In this document: piece by piece, positions 8,097 through 17,361 of the stretch | How the letters are laid out: the number at the start of each line of letters is the position of its first letter | How positions within the stretch are numbered: position 1 is the stretch's first letter | NCBI RefSeq assembly: GCF_000772535.1 | Contig: NZ_JSUM01000010.1 | Coordinates: 62,001 to 126,000 of the forward strand | DNA length: 64,000 nt | Direction of reading: 5' to 3' | Source: Chelonobacter oris | GTDB taxonomy: Bacteria; Pseudomonadota; Gammaproteobacteria; Enterobacterales; Pasteurellaceae | Program-made: the position numbers and the translations under genes | Notes under the pieces: model-generated | Databases searched by the model: none | Seen by the model: the letters and a program-made list of their open reading frames with translations, nothing else | What the model was told of the DNA's origin: nothing

Positions 8097-8909
8097 CTAC
8101 AGCACCGGAAGCGTCCGACTGCCGAAATAAGCGATAGTCAGCAGAATCATACCCGAAATTGTATAAATAAGCACCCTCTTTCCGCGCCAATGCAGTTTTC
8201 GATGTCCAATCAACAATAGCCCGAAAACAAGCCATGCCAAAAAAGAAAAAATCGCTTTTTGAATCTGTTCCGCTGCAAAAAAGTTGTGTAAGGAAACCGC
8301 ACCGCTGATCAGCGCCAACGTCAGGAATACTTCGCCTGCACACAAAATCTTGAAAAATTGGCGTTCTACACTCATTAATGAGGGGATCATCGGTGAAAAG
8401 ACAATTTTTTTGCTTTTCAGCTTTTTGTCCAACCACCCCAGCTGTAAAACATACAGCAAGGCAATGAAACACAACGCATACGCAATCAGCGCCAGTGAAA
8501 TATGCAGCAAAAGTGCGGTATTATCATGAAAATAAGCGATAATATGCCCCGGTATAAAGGTCGCCGCCACAATCCCCAAAATAGCAAACGCATAGACTAT
8601 CGGCAGTAAAAACCACAGCGTATTTAAATGCGACAGCGCCATCGTCACCAACAACACAACCAGCAGCGTCATCAAATTAAGGATATTCAGCAGGGTAAAA
8701 TTATACGGTTCACTGCCGTTGGCAAACAGTTGTTGAATAAAAACCGCATGCAACACCCAAGCCACCGCCGAACTGAAAATAAAACGGTTGCGGTTGGGTT
8801 TTTTATTCGATGCGATTGCGTCGCTGTTCTGTACTTGCAGCAACAGCGGCAACAATGAAACCGTACAAATCAAATATGCCATAATCGACAATGCGGCAAA
8901 GATATACAT
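8097..8909 (-). CDS. ypjD: YpjD, CcsA/CcmC-like inner-membrane protein
   Basis: Polytopic inner-membrane protein of 270 residues with about eight hydrophobic segments, belonging to the cytochrome c assembly (CcsA/HemX) fold group. The C-terminal half holds the family's conserved helices (ALIAYALCFIALLYVLQLGW near 140-160; SGAVSLHNFF near 210). E. coli YpjD sits beside YfjD and Ffh in the same order and has been linked to Mg2+ transport (CorE). No haem-binding WWD motif is evident, so a true cytochrome c assembly role is unlikely. Divergent from ffh. Confidence 0.8.
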   Translation of the reverse strand: MYIFAALSIMAYLICTVSLLPLLLQVQNSDAIASNKKPNRNRFIFSSAVAWVLHAVFIQQLFANGSEPYNFTLLNILNLMTLLVVLLVTMALSHLNTLWFLLPIVYAFAILGIVAATFIPGHIIAYFHDNTALLLHISLALIAYALCFIALLYVLQLGWLDKKLKSKKIVFSPMIPSLMSVERQFFKILCAGEVFLTLALISGAVSLHNFFAAEQIQKAIFSFLAWLVFGLLLIGHRKLHWRGKRVLIYTISGMILLTIAYFGSRTLPVL

Positions 8910-9029
8910 AGCCTGAACGCCCGTCCTTCCAATTGAATTTACTGATAACCATTTCGCTTGAAAGTACCAGTTTTACCCCCATTTTTCTACTACAAAATGG
9001 TTTAAGGATGAAAATAAGCCGAAATCTTG

Positions 9030-9035
9030 TATAAT
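9030..9035 (+). promoter_or_regulatory. -10 element of the ffh promoter
   Basis: A perfect TATAAT lies 57 bases before the ffh start codon. The -35 region is weak. The interval between the divergent ypjD and ffh starts is about 180 bases. Confidence 0.5.
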
Positions 9036-9092
9036 CGGCGCTATCTTTCCGCCTTTGATTCAAAGTGCGGTATTCGCTACGGGAATTATATT

Positions 9093-10472
9093 ATGTTTGA
9101 AAATTTATCTGATCGTCTTTCCAATACCCTGCGCAACATTCGCGGACGCGGGCGCTTAACCGAAGACAATATCAAGGAAACCCTGCGTGAAGTGCGAATG
9201 GCACTGCTGGAAGCCGATGTCGCCCTGCCGGTGGTGCGTGAATTCATCAACAAAGTCAAAGCGCGTGCGGTCGGGGTCGAAGTCAATAAAAGCCTGACCC
9301 CGGGACAAGAATTCGTCAAAATCGTCCAAAACGAGCTGGAAGCCGCCATGGGCGAAGCGAACGAAACGCTGAATCTGGCGACCCAACCGCCGGCAGTCAT
9401 CTTGATGGCCGGTCTACAGGGGGCGGGGAAAACCACCAGTGTCGGCAAACTGGCGAAGTTTTTGCGCGAGCGCCACAAGAAAAAAGTGCTGGTGGTTTCT
9501 GCCGACGTATACCGCCCGGCAGCGATCAAACAATTGGAAACACTGGCAAGCACGGTAAATGTCGATTTCTTCCCGTCCGACAGCGCGCAAAAGCCGGTAC
9601 GAATTGCGCAAGACGCCTTAGCGCACGCCAAACTGAAATTCTATGACGTGCTGATTGTCGATACCGCCGGCCGTTTGCATGTCGACGGCGAAATGATGGC
9701 GGAAATTAAAGCCGTTCACACCGCCTTGAACCCGATTGAAACGCTGTTTACCGTTGATGCCATGACCGGACAAGACGCCGCCAATACCGCCAAAGCCTTT
9801 AACGAGGCTCTGCCGCTGACCGGCATAATTTTGACCAAAGTCGACGGCGATGCGCGCGGCGGGGCGGCACTGTCCATACGTCAGATCACCGGCAAGCCGA
9901 TTAAATTCCTCGGTATGGGCGAAAAAACCGATGCGCTGGAACCATTCCATCCGGATCGGGTTGCCTCACGCATTTTAGGCATGGGCGATGTGCTGTCCTT
10001 AATTGAAGATCTGGAGCGTTCGGTCGATAAAGAAAAAGCCGAAAAAATGGCGCAGAAATTCAAGAAAGGCGACGATTTTACGCTGGAGGATTTTCGCGAA
10101 CAGCTTATCGAAATGAAAAAAATGGGCGGTATGATGACCATGCTGGAAAAACTGCCCGGTGCTAAAAATCTGCCGGATCATGTGAAAGGGCAGGTGGACG
10201 ACAAAATGTTCAATAAAATGGAAGCGATGATCAATTCCATGACATTTAAAGAACGGCAAAACCCCGACATCATCAAAGGCTCTCGCAAGCGTCGGATTGC
10301 AAGCGGTTCCGGCACCCAAGTGCAGGATCTGAATAAAATGCTGAAACAGTTTACTGAAATGCAGCGCATGATGAAAAAAATGCGCAAAGGCGGCATGGCG
10401 AAAATGATGAAGGGCATGAAAGGTATGATGGGCGGCGGAATGCCCGGGCTGGGCAATATGTTTAAGCGCTAA
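9093..10472 (+). CDS. ffh: Signal recognition particle protein Ffh
   Basis: GTPase that with 4.5S RNA binds signal sequences of nascent membrane proteins and delivers ribosomes to FtsY. 459 residues from the chosen ATG, which gives the canonical MFENLSDRLSNTLRNI; the frame runs 22 codons further upstream without homology. The N domain (1-90) is followed by the G domain with G1 GLQGAGKTTSVGKLAK, VDTAGR and TKVDGDARGG. The M domain (about 300-459) is very methionine-rich (QRMMKKMRKGGMAKMMKGMK), as expected for the signal-peptide groove. Normal length, no anomalies. Confidence 0.97.
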   Translation: MFENLSDRLSNTLRNIRGRGRLTEDNIKETLREVRMALLEADVALPVVREFINKVKARAVGVEVNKSLTPGQEFVKIVQNELEAAMGEANETLNLATQPPAVILMAGLQGAGKTTSVGKLAKFLRERHKKKVLVVSADVYRPAAIKQLETLASTVNVDFFPSDSAQKPVRIAQDALAHAKLKFYDVLIVDTAGRLHVDGEMMAEIKAVHTALNPIETLFTVDAMTGQDAANTAKAFNEALPLTGIILTKVDGDARGGAALSIRQITGKPIKFLGMGEKTDALEPFHPDRVASRILGMGDVLSLIEDLERSVDKEKAEKMAQKFKKGDDFTLEDFREQLIEMKKMGGMMTMLEKLPGAKNLPDHVKGQVDDKMFNKMEAMINSMTFKERQNPDIIKGSRKRRIASGSGTQVQDLNKMLKQFTEMQRMMKKMRKGGMAKMMKGMKGMMGGGMPGLGNMFKR

Positions 10473-10497
10473 TTTCGCTTAAAAGTGCGGTTTGATC

Positions 10498-10527
10498 AGC
10501 GTGCCAATCGATTAAGATCGGCACGCT
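10498..10527 (+). terminator. Hairpin after ffh
   Basis: AGCGTGCC (10498-10505) pairs with GGCACGCT (10520-10527) around a 14-base loop. Only a short T stretch follows, so a weak terminator. A lone uptake sequence is just upstream at 10483. Confidence 0.55.
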
Positions 10528-10627
10528 TTACGTTATCTTTCAAGGCATTAATTAATCCAATCGTCGAATTGTGCTTGGATTATTCAACCAATATTTAGAA
10601 CCGTTAAACGACTAAACCGCACTTTCG

Positions 10628-11251
10628 TTACAACAACCCTGCGGCATAGCGAATCAAACTGAATGCAATCAGCCACATCACACAACCGATGGCGAAATCC
10701 AAAATACGCCAAGTCAACGGGCGTTTGAACAGCGGAATCAATAAACGGGCGCCATAGCCCAGACTGAAAAACCATAGCCCTGAGGCGAACACTGCGCCGA
10801 TTAAAAACCGGACTTTCTGTTCAAACAGCAATGTCGAGGCGATACCGCCGATAATCACCACCGTATCCAGATAAACATGCGGATTAAGCAAGGTAAAACC
10901 AAGTGACATCAAGACCATTTTAACCGCACTTTGCGATCCGCCATCTTGCCGGTCAAGGCTTAAACCGCTGTTGCCGCGGTAGGCACTGCGAAATGCCCGT
11001 GCGCCGTACACCAATAAAAACAATGCGCCGATCACCGCCAATGCCAGCGTTGCCGTCGGGCTTTGGCTGATCAGGCTGCCCAACCCCAAGACCCCGACGC
11101 AGATCAAAATAAAATCGCATAAAAAACAGGTTAGCGACACCCAGAAAATATGCTGTTTCAACAAGCCCTGTTTCAGCACAAACGCATTCTGTGCGCCGAT
11201 GGCGACAATCAAACTGCCGGAAACCAAAAAACCTTGTAATAATTGCTCCAT
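10628..11251 (-). CDS. argO: ArgO/LysE-family amino-acid exporter
   Basis: Inner-membrane exporter of 207 residues with six hydrophobic segments. It has the LysE/ArgO N-terminal signature GSLIVAIGAQNAFVLKQGL (residues 12-30) and the conserved NPHVYLDTVV in the middle. ArgO (YggA) of E. coli exports arginine and some canavanine, usually under ArgP control. No ArgP gene is adjacent here. It begins on the last base of the trmL stop codon (TAATG), so the two are probably translationally coupled. Lysine export is an alternative. Confidence 0.85.
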   Translation of the reverse strand: MEQLLQGFLVSGSLIVAIGAQNAFVLKQGLLKQHIFWVSLTCFLCDFILICVGVLGLGSLISQSPTATLALAVIGALFLLVYGARAFRSAYRGNSGLSLDRQDGGSQSAVKMVLMSLGFTLLNPHVYLDTVVIIGGIASTLLFEQKVRFLIGAVFASGLWFFSLGYGARLLIPLFKRPLTWRILDFAIGCVMWLIAFSLIRYAAGLL

Positions 11252-11736
11252 TACTGCACCTCCACATTCGGATTGACGGCGTTTTCGAATCCCAGCTGAC
11301 GCCAGGCTTCGTATACGCTCACCGCAACCGAATTCGACAAATTCATACTGCGGCTGTTCGCCAACATGGGGATCCGAATTTTCTGTCCGCCGGGTAAGGT
11401 ATCCAAAATCGCCTGCGGAATGCCGCGTGTTTCCGGACCGAACATCAGAAAATCCCCCGGCTGATACCGCACTTCGGCATGATTCGGCCCGCCTTTGGTG
11501 GTTAATGCAAACAGCCTTTTCGGCTGCACCGCCTGCAAAAACGCCTCAAAAGTCGGGTATTTTTTGATTTCGGCAAATTCATGATAATCCAAGCCCGAAC
11601 GACGCAATTTTTTGTCGTCCCAAGCAAAGCCAAACGGTTCGATTAAATGCAGCCGAAAACCACAATTGGCGCATAAACGGATAATATTGCCGGTATTTTG
11701 CGGAATTTCCGGCTGGTATAACACAATGTCTAACAT
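11251..11736 (-). CDS. trmL: tRNA (cytidine/uridine-34 2'-O)-methyltransferase TrmL
   Basis: SPOUT-class enzyme that methylates the wobble ribose of tRNA-Leu isoacceptors using SAM. At 161 residues it is the minimal single-domain form. Visible signatures are the N-terminal [20 protein letters not shown] (residues 6-25) and the trefoil-knot SAM site FGPETRGIP near 99-107 and [18 protein letters not shown] near 122-139. Shares one base with the argO start downstream. USS at 11467. Confidence 0.95.
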   Translation of the reverse strand: MLDIVLYQPEIPQNTGNIIRLCANCGFRLHLIEPFGFAWDDKKLRRSGLDYHEFAEIKKYPTFEAFLQAVQPKRLFALTTKGGPNHAEVRYQPGDFLMFGPETRGIPQAILDTLPGGQKIRIPMLANSRSMNLSNSVAVSVYEAWRQLGFENAVNPNVEVQ

Positions 11737-11844
11737 AATTTTTCACGCTGAAACTAAAAGTAAAACTATAACCGATTTAAACAACAGCTGAAAGCAAAAT
11801 CAGAATTCGCTAGAATAGGCTTTTATTGTCGAATGGAAGCCATC

Positions 11845-12675
11845 ATGCCAGAATTACCGGAAGTCGAAACGACCCTGCGCGGAATCGCCCCTTATGTTTT
11901 AGGGCAACAAATTGAAAAAATTCACATACACCGCACAAAACTGCGCTGGGAAATCAGCCCTGAATTGGGCGAACTGTACAATGTGCGGATTCTCGGGCTG
12001 CAACGTCGCGCCAAATACCTGATTATGCAAACCGAACAAGGGTATATCATCGGACATTTGGGCATGTCCGGATCACTGCGGGTGGTCGATGCCGACGATT
12101 CGGCACAAAGTGCGGTCAGGGATAAACACGATCACGTGGAATTTATCTTTCGCAACGGCAAAATTCTGCGTTATAACGATCCGCGCCGTTTCGGGGCGTG
12201 GCTGTGGACGGAAACACTGGACGGCTTTCCGCTGTTTGCCAAATTAGGGCCCGAACCGCTGTCGGAGCAGTTTAATGCCGACTATTTTTGGCAAAAAAGC
12301 CGCAATAAACAAACGCCGATCAAGTCGTTTTTGATGAATAATGCGGTGGTGGTCGGTGTCGGCAATATTTACGCCAACGAAACTCTGTTTTTATGCGGTA
12401 TTCATCCGCTAACCCCGACAAAACACCTGAGCGAGGCACAATGTCTGCAATTAGTTGAACGGATTAAGCAGGTGCTACAGGCGGCGATCCGCCAAGGCGG
12501 TACCTCGTTGAAAGATTTTATTCAGCCTGACGGTCGCCCCGGCTATTTTGCACAACAGCTTTATGTCTACGGCAAAGGCGGCGAGCCTTGTCCGACTTGC
12601 GGTACGAAAATCGAAAGTGCGGTAATCGGTCAACGAAATAGTTTTTTCTGCCCGCAATGCCAACCGCCGGTCTAA
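11845..12675 (+). CDS. mutM: Formamidopyrimidine-DNA glycosylase (Fpg/MutM)
   Basis: Bifunctional DNA glycosylase/AP lyase that removes 8-oxoguanine and FaPy lesions. Starting at this ATG the mature N-terminus is PELPEVE, which supplies the catalytic Pro and Glu; the four codons upstream would block the proline nucleophile. Other marks are a helix-two-turn-helix region with VGNIYANE and [14 protein letters not shown] and a C-terminal zinc finger CPTCGTK...FFCPQCQ. 276 residues, near the usual 270. Contains two uptake sequences. Confidence 0.97.
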   Translation: MPELPEVETTLRGIAPYVLGQQIEKIHIHRTKLRWEISPELGELYNVRILGLQRRAKYLIMQTEQGYIIGHLGMSGSLRVVDADDSAQSAVRDKHDHVEFIFRNGKILRYNDPRRFGAWLWTETLDGFPLFAKLGPEPLSEQFNADYFWQKSRNKQTPIKSFLMNNAVVVGVGNIYANETLFLCGIHPLTPTKHLSEAQCLQLVERIKQVLQAAIRQGGTSLKDFIQPDGRPGYFAQQLYVYGKGGEPCPTCGTKIESAVIGQRNSFFCPQCQPPV

Positions 12676-12735
12676 CTGATAACGTGAATCGTCGGTTGCT
12701 TGCCGAATCAACAAACCGCACGTTGTTTTTTTGTC

Positions 12736-12804
12736 TTTTTGGCGGCGTATCACTAGCACTTTTTCGCCTCTCTGTGCCCACTCTTTTCTTTGCGCCGCCA
12801 AAAA
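12736..12804. repeat. 12-bp perfect inverted repeat with 45-base loop between mutM and opsX
   Basis: TTTTTGGCGGCG (12736-12747) and its exact complement (12793-12804) flank a pyrimidine-rich loop in the convergent gap between mutM and opsX. Each arm ends in A/T runs, so it could serve as a bidirectional terminator despite the long loop. No gene is visible in the 156-base gap. Confidence 0.5.
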
Positions 12805-12831
12805 AAAAGAAGGCACTAAAAAATACGGCAC

Positions 12832-13902
12832 TCAGGACGAGCTCCGCCCTTCAATCGGCAGCAACACCTCAATCTGTTTAATCACATCATCAACCTGAAT
12901 CTGGCGCATCAAATTTTTACCTTTGGCGCGCGTCGCCCAAGGCAATTCAACGGAAGGTTTTCCGTATTGCTCTCGGATATTCCGCTCGTACACCGACACC
13001 ACATTCGCCAAATCATGATACGGTGCGGTGCGCAACGGATTATGAACCGCATACAACCCGATCACCGGTGTGCCTTGTGTGGTCGCCATATGCGCCGGAC
13101 CGGAATCGGGCGAAATCAACAGATCCGCTTTGCCGATTAACGCAAGCAACTGTAACAACGAGGTTTTACCCACCAGATTATGCACGCCGACACCGCACTT
13201 TTGCACGATATCCGCCGCCATTGCCACTTCACGCACCGCTGGTGAACCGGCCAACATGACATTGAGATTCCGCTCGACCGCATAGCGAGCCACGGCTGCA
13301 TAACCTTCCGCCGTCCAGTCTTTTTCCGCTTTGCTCGAACAGGGGCAAATCAGCAGATTTTGCCGTTGAGGATCGATCAGACTTGCCGCATAATCCTGAT
13401 CCGCCTGCGATAACGGAATCGTCCAGCTCGGCGCTGAAGGCGGCACGCCGACAGCACGGGCAAATGCCAAAAAACCGTCCAGTACATGCGGTTTTTCAGG
13501 TTCACTGATTTTACGGTTGGTAAACAGCCACTGCCCCTCACGCGCCCGATTTTTGCCGAAGCCGATTTTATATTTCGCCTTGATACCCAACGACAACAGC
13601 GAAGCCCGAAGTGCGGTTTGCATATTTAACAGCGCATCAAAACGCGAATGCCGTAACTGTTTCCAAACCGATAACATACCGCGCCACCCCTGTTTTTTAT
13701 CAAAAACCACCGTCTTAATGCCCGGCAGCACCGCAACAATCTGTGATTCAACCTTGCCCACAATCCAAGTGATCTCAGTTTCGGGATAATAACGCTGAAT
13801 CTGCTGCACCATTGCAATGGCATTGCACACATCACCAATGGCCGACAGGCGAAGAATACACAATTTTTTCGGCGCAATGCCGAATAACGGCTGTTTTAAC
13901 AT
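12832..13902 (-). CDS. opsX: OpsX-type LPS heptosyltransferase I (GT9)
   Basis: Adds the first L-glycero-D-manno-heptose to phosphorylated Kdo of the lipooligosaccharide core, using ADP-heptose at the inner face of the cytoplasmic membrane. 356 residues with GT9 layout: N-terminal LCILRLSAIGDVCNAIAMVQ (residues 14-33) and C-terminal nucleotide-sugar site LISPDSGPAHMATTQGTPVI near 265-284. OpsX is the Pasteurellaceae form that requires a Kdo-phosphate acceptor. The divergent neighbour is kdkA, which makes that phosphate, supporting the call over WaaF or WaaQ. Two uptake sequences inside. Confidence 0.85.
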   Translation of the reverse strand: MLKQPLFGIAPKKLCILRLSAIGDVCNAIAMVQQIQRYYPETEITWIVGKVESQIVAVLPGIKTVVFDKKQGWRGMLSVWKQLRHSRFDALLNMQTALRASLLSLGIKAKYKIGFGKNRAREGQWLFTNRKISEPEKPHVLDGFLAFARAVGVPPSAPSWTIPLSQADQDYAASLIDPQRQNLLICPCSSKAEKDWTAEGYAAVARYAVERNLNVMLAGSPAVREVAMAADIVQKCGVGVHNLVGKTSLLQLLALIGKADLLISPDSGPAHMATTQGTPVIGLYAVHNPLRTAPYHDLANVVSVYERNIREQYGKPSVELPWATRAKGKNLMRQIQVDDVIKQIEVLLPIEGRSSS

Positions 13903-13990
13903 AATGATATCGATTTCTGATTGGGATTTGATTTATTCTAAAGTAAAATCGGGAAATTATCATCAGCTCAAACCAAAAACGGAATGCCCG

Positions 13991-14710
13991 ATGTCTCAAA
14001 TTCAACATGGAAACCGCCATTTTTTGTTAAACGTCACAACGGAGATTGCCCCTGAAAGCTTGTTTGATATTCGCTTTTGGCAACAACGGCAGCGGGTAAT
14101 CGGGCAGGCGAAAGGGCGCGGGATCACGTGGTTTTTGCAAGCGGACGATTTGGATATCGGCAAGAATCTGGCCTTGCGTCACTACTACCGAGGCGGCTGG
14201 TCGGCAAAATTTAACCGTGACCGTTATTTTGACCGCACATTAAAAAACAGCCGTAGTTTCGCGGAGTTTGAGATACTGTGTCGTTTGCATCAAGCCGGAT
14301 TGCCGGTGCCGCAGCCGATTGCCGCGCAAACCATTAAAAAAATCGTCGGCTATCAAGCGGATATCCTGTTGGAGCGGATCGAAAATGCCCAAGATCTGAC
14401 CGCACTTTTGCAGCAACAACACTTATCGGACAAACAGTGGCGGCAAATCGGCGGCTTGATTCGGAAAATGCACGATTTACAAGTTTGCCACCGCGATCTG
14501 AATGCACATAATATTTTATTACAGCAACAAAACGGAAAGGCAAAATTTTGGCTGATCGATTTTGACAAATGTGCCTTTTTAAGCGGCGAAGACTGGAAAC
14601 AGCGCAACCTACAACGCCTGCATCGCTCTTTCGACAAAGAGGTGGTTCGCATGGGGATTCAATTCAGCGAGCAGAACTGGCAACAGCTGCTCGCCGGCTA
14701 TTCGCTTTAG
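13991..14710 (+). CDS. kdkA: 3-deoxy-D-manno-octulosonic acid (Kdo) kinase
   Basis: Phosphorylates Kdo-lipid A with ATP, as shown for Haemophilus influenzae KdkA. 239 residues of protein-kinase-like fold. Visible elements are the lysine region [18 protein letters not shown], the catalytic loop [11 protein letters not shown] near 166-176 (Asp and Asn) and the metal-binding DFDK near 193. The chosen ATG gives [13 protein letters not shown] and the expected length; the open frame upstream overlaps the opsX start on the other strand. Ends convergently, sharing 4 bases with coaD. Confidence 0.92.
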   Translation: MSQIQHGNRHFLLNVTTEIAPESLFDIRFWQQRQRVIGQAKGRGITWFLQADDLDIGKNLALRHYYRGGWSAKFNRDRYFDRTLKNSRSFAEFEILCRLHQAGLPVPQPIAAQTIKKIVGYQADILLERIENAQDLTALLQQQHLSDKQWRQIGGLIRKMHDLQVCHRDLNAHNILLQQQNGKAKFWLIDFDKCAFLSGEDWKQRNLQRLHRSFDKEVVRMGIQFSEQNWQQLLAGYSL

Positions 14711-15192
14711 CTGCGTTTGTGTTTGGCGGTCAATGCCTGATAAACCACAGCCGGCACCAACGCTTGGGTGTCGCCGCCGTGCAGGCTGATTTCACGAATC
14801 ATAGTGGAAGAGACATAAGACCAACGATCAGAGGGCGGAAAAAACAGGCTCTCGACACCGCTCGTCAATAAGCGGTTTAAGTGGGAAAGCTGTAATTCGT
14901 ATTCAAAATCCGCCACCGCACGCACGCCGCGAATAATCGCTTTCACCTGATATTGTCTGATCACATCCGCCAGTAAACCGGAGAAACCGATGACCTCGAC
15001 AGTCGGCAAATGGACGACCGACTGCTGCACCAGCGCAATCCGCTCTTCCAGTGCAAACAACGGCTTTTTGCTCGGGCTTGCCGCCACCGCCACAATAATA
15101 TGCGGAAACAAAAGCGCACTGCGTTCAATAATGTCCAAATGGCCGTTGGTAATCGGATCAAAAGTACCGGGGTAAATCACCGTCGTCTGCAT
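14707..15192 (-). CDS. coaD: Phosphopantetheine adenylyltransferase
   Basis: Penultimate step of coenzyme A synthesis: 4'-phosphopantetheine plus ATP gives dephospho-CoA. 161 residues, the usual length. Nucleotidyltransferase motif [19 protein letters not shown] at residues 7-25 with the HxGH-type TNGH, and the ISSTMIR-like VSSTMIREI near 127-135. Lies 9 bases after waaA on the same strand, the same coupling with waaA seen in many Gammaproteobacteria. Overlaps the kdkA end by 4 bases tail to tail. Confidence 0.96.
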   Translation of the reverse strand: MQTTVIYPGTFDPITNGHLDIIERSALLFPHIIVAVAASPSKKPLFALEERIALVQQSVVHLPTVEVIGFSGLLADVIRQYQVKAIIRGVRAVADFEYELQLSHLNRLLTSGVESLFFPPSDRWSYVSSTMIREISLHGGDTQALVPAVVYQALTAKHKRS

Positions 15193-15201
15193 TGTCTCGT
15201 C

Positions 15202-16485
15202 CTATTTCTCAAGATAAGGGCGTAATAATAACATCAAGCGATCCAGTGCGCCCCTGTTTTCGATCAAGACCTGATAACCCGCTTCCCCGTATTGCCGCGC
15301 TTTTTGTGTATCGTTCAACAACATTGTCACCGCCGCCGCCAATACTTCACTGCGATCCTCGATTGCAATCACACCGCCCACTTTTTTCAACGCACCGAAC
15401 ACTTCGGGGAAATTAAACGTGTGCCTGCCGGAAATCACCGGCAGCTTGAATGCCAAAGGCTCCAACGGGTTATGGCCGCCAATCGGCAGCAAACTGCCGC
15501 CGACAAACGCCATATCGCTAATACCGTACATCAACATCAATTCGCCCATACTGTCGACCAACACAACCTGTGTAGCGGCTGCCGGTGCCCGCTGATCGGA
15601 GCGGCGAACCGCACTTAAACCGGATTTGGCAATCAAATCATTGACCGCCGCAAAACGTTCCGGGTGGCGAGGCACAAGCAACAGCAATAAATCGGGATAA
15701 CGCTGCAATAAAGTGCGGTGCGCCGTCAGGATAATCTCATCCTCGCCCTGATGTGTGCTTGCGGCAATCCATACCGGACGAGCGCTTGCCAGCCAATCCG
15801 CGCGCAAAGCGTCAATTTGCGCCAACAACGCCGCACTGAGGGTTAAATCATATTTCAGATTGCCGGTAATACTCAAACGCGATTGATCATAACCCAACGC
15901 CAGATAACGCCCCGCACTGATACTGTCCTGAGCGGCAATATGGGTGATTCCGGACAACATCTGCCGAATGATGTTTTTCAATTTGCCGTAACGACGGGCG
16001 GAGCGGGCGGAAAGCCGAGCATTGGCAATCACAAACGGAATATTCCGCTTCGCCAATTGATCAATGAGATTCGGCCACAATTCCGTTTCCATCACGATAC
16101 AGAGTTTCGGTTGGACAAACCGCAGAAAGCGCGCCATCGCTGTCGGCGTATCGTACGGCAGATAAACATGGGTGAGCTTATCGCCAAAGATTGATTTCAC
16201 CCGTTCGGAACCGGTCGGCGTCACCGTGGTCAGCGTTATCGCCAAGTGCGGATACTGCTCCAATACCGCACTCACCAGCTGCCGCGCCGCCAGTACTTCC
16301 CCCACCGACGCCGCATGAATCAGCACACCGCCGCCTTGCGGCTTGACCGCAATTTTGCCGTAACAGGCATAACGCTCGTTTAAGCGTTTGCGGTACGCCG
16401 GTGCTTTTCGGCTGCGGTAGAGAGTGAACAGCAGCACGAAGGGTTGGATAAGGTACATCAGCAAGCTGTAACAGCAGAGAATCAT
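15202..16485 (-). CDS. waaA: Kdo transferase WaaA (KdtA)
   Basis: Transfers Kdo from CMP-Kdo to lipid IVA at the cytoplasmic membrane. 427 residues from ATG 16485, which opens an N-terminal membrane anchor (MILCCYSLLMYLIQPFVLLF). Family marks: HAASVGEVLAARQL near 58-71, METELWPNLI near 131, NARLSARSARRYGKL, and the C-terminal GGSLLPIGGHNPLEP. In Haemophilus the enzyme adds a single Kdo that KdkA then phosphorylates, matching this neighbourhood. The frame also has an upstream TTG at 16536, but it lies before the promoter's -10. A good promoter precedes it and coaD follows. Confidence 0.95.
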   Translation of the reverse strand: MILCCYSLLMYLIQPFVLLFTLYRSRKAPAYRKRLNERYACYGKIAVKPQGGGVLIHAASVGEVLAARQLVSAVLEQYPHLAITLTTVTPTGSERVKSIFGDKLTHVYLPYDTPTAMARFLRFVQPKLCIVMETELWPNLIDQLAKRNIPFVIANARLSARSARRYGKLKNIIRQMLSGITHIAAQDSISAGRYLALGYDQSRLSITGNLKYDLTLSAALLAQIDALRADWLASARPVWIAASTHQGEDEIILTAHRTLLQRYPDLLLLLVPRHPERFAAVNDLIAKSGLSAVRRSDQRAPAAATQVVLVDSMGELMLMYGISDMAFVGGSLLPIGGHNPLEPLAFKLPVISGRHTFNFPEVFGALKKVGGVIAIEDRSEVLAAAVTMLLNDTQKARQYGEAGYQVLIENRGALDRLMLLLRPYLEK

Positions 16486-16518
16486 GAGGATCACTTTTCC
16501 TGAATAAATTTGGCTTGG

Positions 16519-16546
16519 ATTATACCCTATTCTCAACTTCTGTTAA
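16519..16546 (-). promoter_or_regulatory. waaA promoter
   Basis: On the minus strand TTAACA (16541-16546) and TATAAT (16519-16524) are 16 bases apart, five of six and six of six matches to sigma-70 boxes. This places transcription start just before the ATG at 16485 and supports that start over the upstream TTG. Confidence 0.65.
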
Positions 16547-16582
16547 GATATAGCGAAAAATATCTAAAATTGAGGAGCCCCG

Positions 16583-17359
16583 ATGCCAAAACCGACCCTT
16601 GCCGTTGCCATGATTGTCAAAAATGAGGAAAAACATCTTGCCGCCTGTCTGGATACCGTAAAAGACTGGGTGGACGAAATAGTGATTTTGGATTCGGGCA
16701 GTCAGGATCAAACCGAAGCAATCGCCCGCCATTACAGCGAGAAGTTTTATCAACACCTTGATTGGCAAGGCTTTGGCAAACAGCGCCAATTGGCGCAGCA
16801 ATATGTCGACAGTGATTATGTCTTGTGGCTGGACGCCGATGAACGGGTCACCCCCGAATTGCAGCAAGCCATTCTGGCTGCCGTGGCGGCCGATAAATCC
16901 GGCACGCTCTACCAAATCGGGCGCTGTAGCGAAGTTTTCGGGCGAGAAATCCGCCATTCCGGTTGGTACCCTGATTGGGTTATCCGTTTATACCGCACTT
17001 CCGATACTCGCTATAACGATTCATTAGTGCATGAAAAAATCATTGTGCCCGACGGATACCATCTCGAAAAGCTCAATGGCGACTTGTTGCACTACACCTA
17101 TGAAAACCTGCACCATTATCTGACGAAATCTGCATTTTATGCTGCCGCTTGGGCTGAACAGCGCCAAAAAGCAGGCAAAAGCGCCGGCTTGCTGCAAGGT
17201 ATCACGCATGCAGTGACCTGCTTTTTAAAGATGTATCTGCTGAAAGCCGGCTTTCTGGACGGAAAACAAGGTTTTTTACTGGCCGTCTTATCGGCACATT
17301 CAACTTTTATCAAATATGCCGATCTGTGGATTAGGACGAAAACAGAAAAAAGAGATTAG
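16583..17359 (+). CDS. lgtF: LOS glucosyltransferase, LgtF/WaaE-like GT2
   Basis: Glycosyltransferase family 2 enzyme of 258 residues, divergent from waaA. N-terminal GT-A signature [20 protein letters not shown] (9-28), donor-binding ILDSGSQD and metal-binding DxD-like LWLDADERV near 84-92. A C-terminal hydrophobic patch ([16 protein letters not shown]) suggests membrane association. In H. influenzae LgtF adds beta-1,4 glucose to heptose I, which fits the surrounding core genes. GT2 acceptor specificity cannot be confirmed from sequence. Confidence 0.82.
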   Translation: MPKPTLAVAMIVKNEEKHLAACLDTVKDWVDEIVILDSGSQDQTEAIARHYSEKFYQHLDWQGFGKQRQLAQQYVDSDYVLWLDADERVTPELQQAILAAVAADKSGTLYQIGRCSEVFGREIRHSGWYPDWVIRLYRTSDTRYNDSLVHEKIIVPDGYHLEKLNGDLLHYTYENLHHYLTKSAFYAAAWAEQRQKAGKSAGLLQGITHAVTCFLKMYLLKAGFLDGKQGFLLAVLSAHSTFIKYADLWIRTKTEKRD

Positions 17360-17361
17360 CC

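Noticed and set aside
8086-8472. 128-codon minus-strand frame in another phase within ypjD
   Set aside because: Out-of-frame shadow with many cysteines and no family pattern; ypjD in the main frame has the expected membrane topology.
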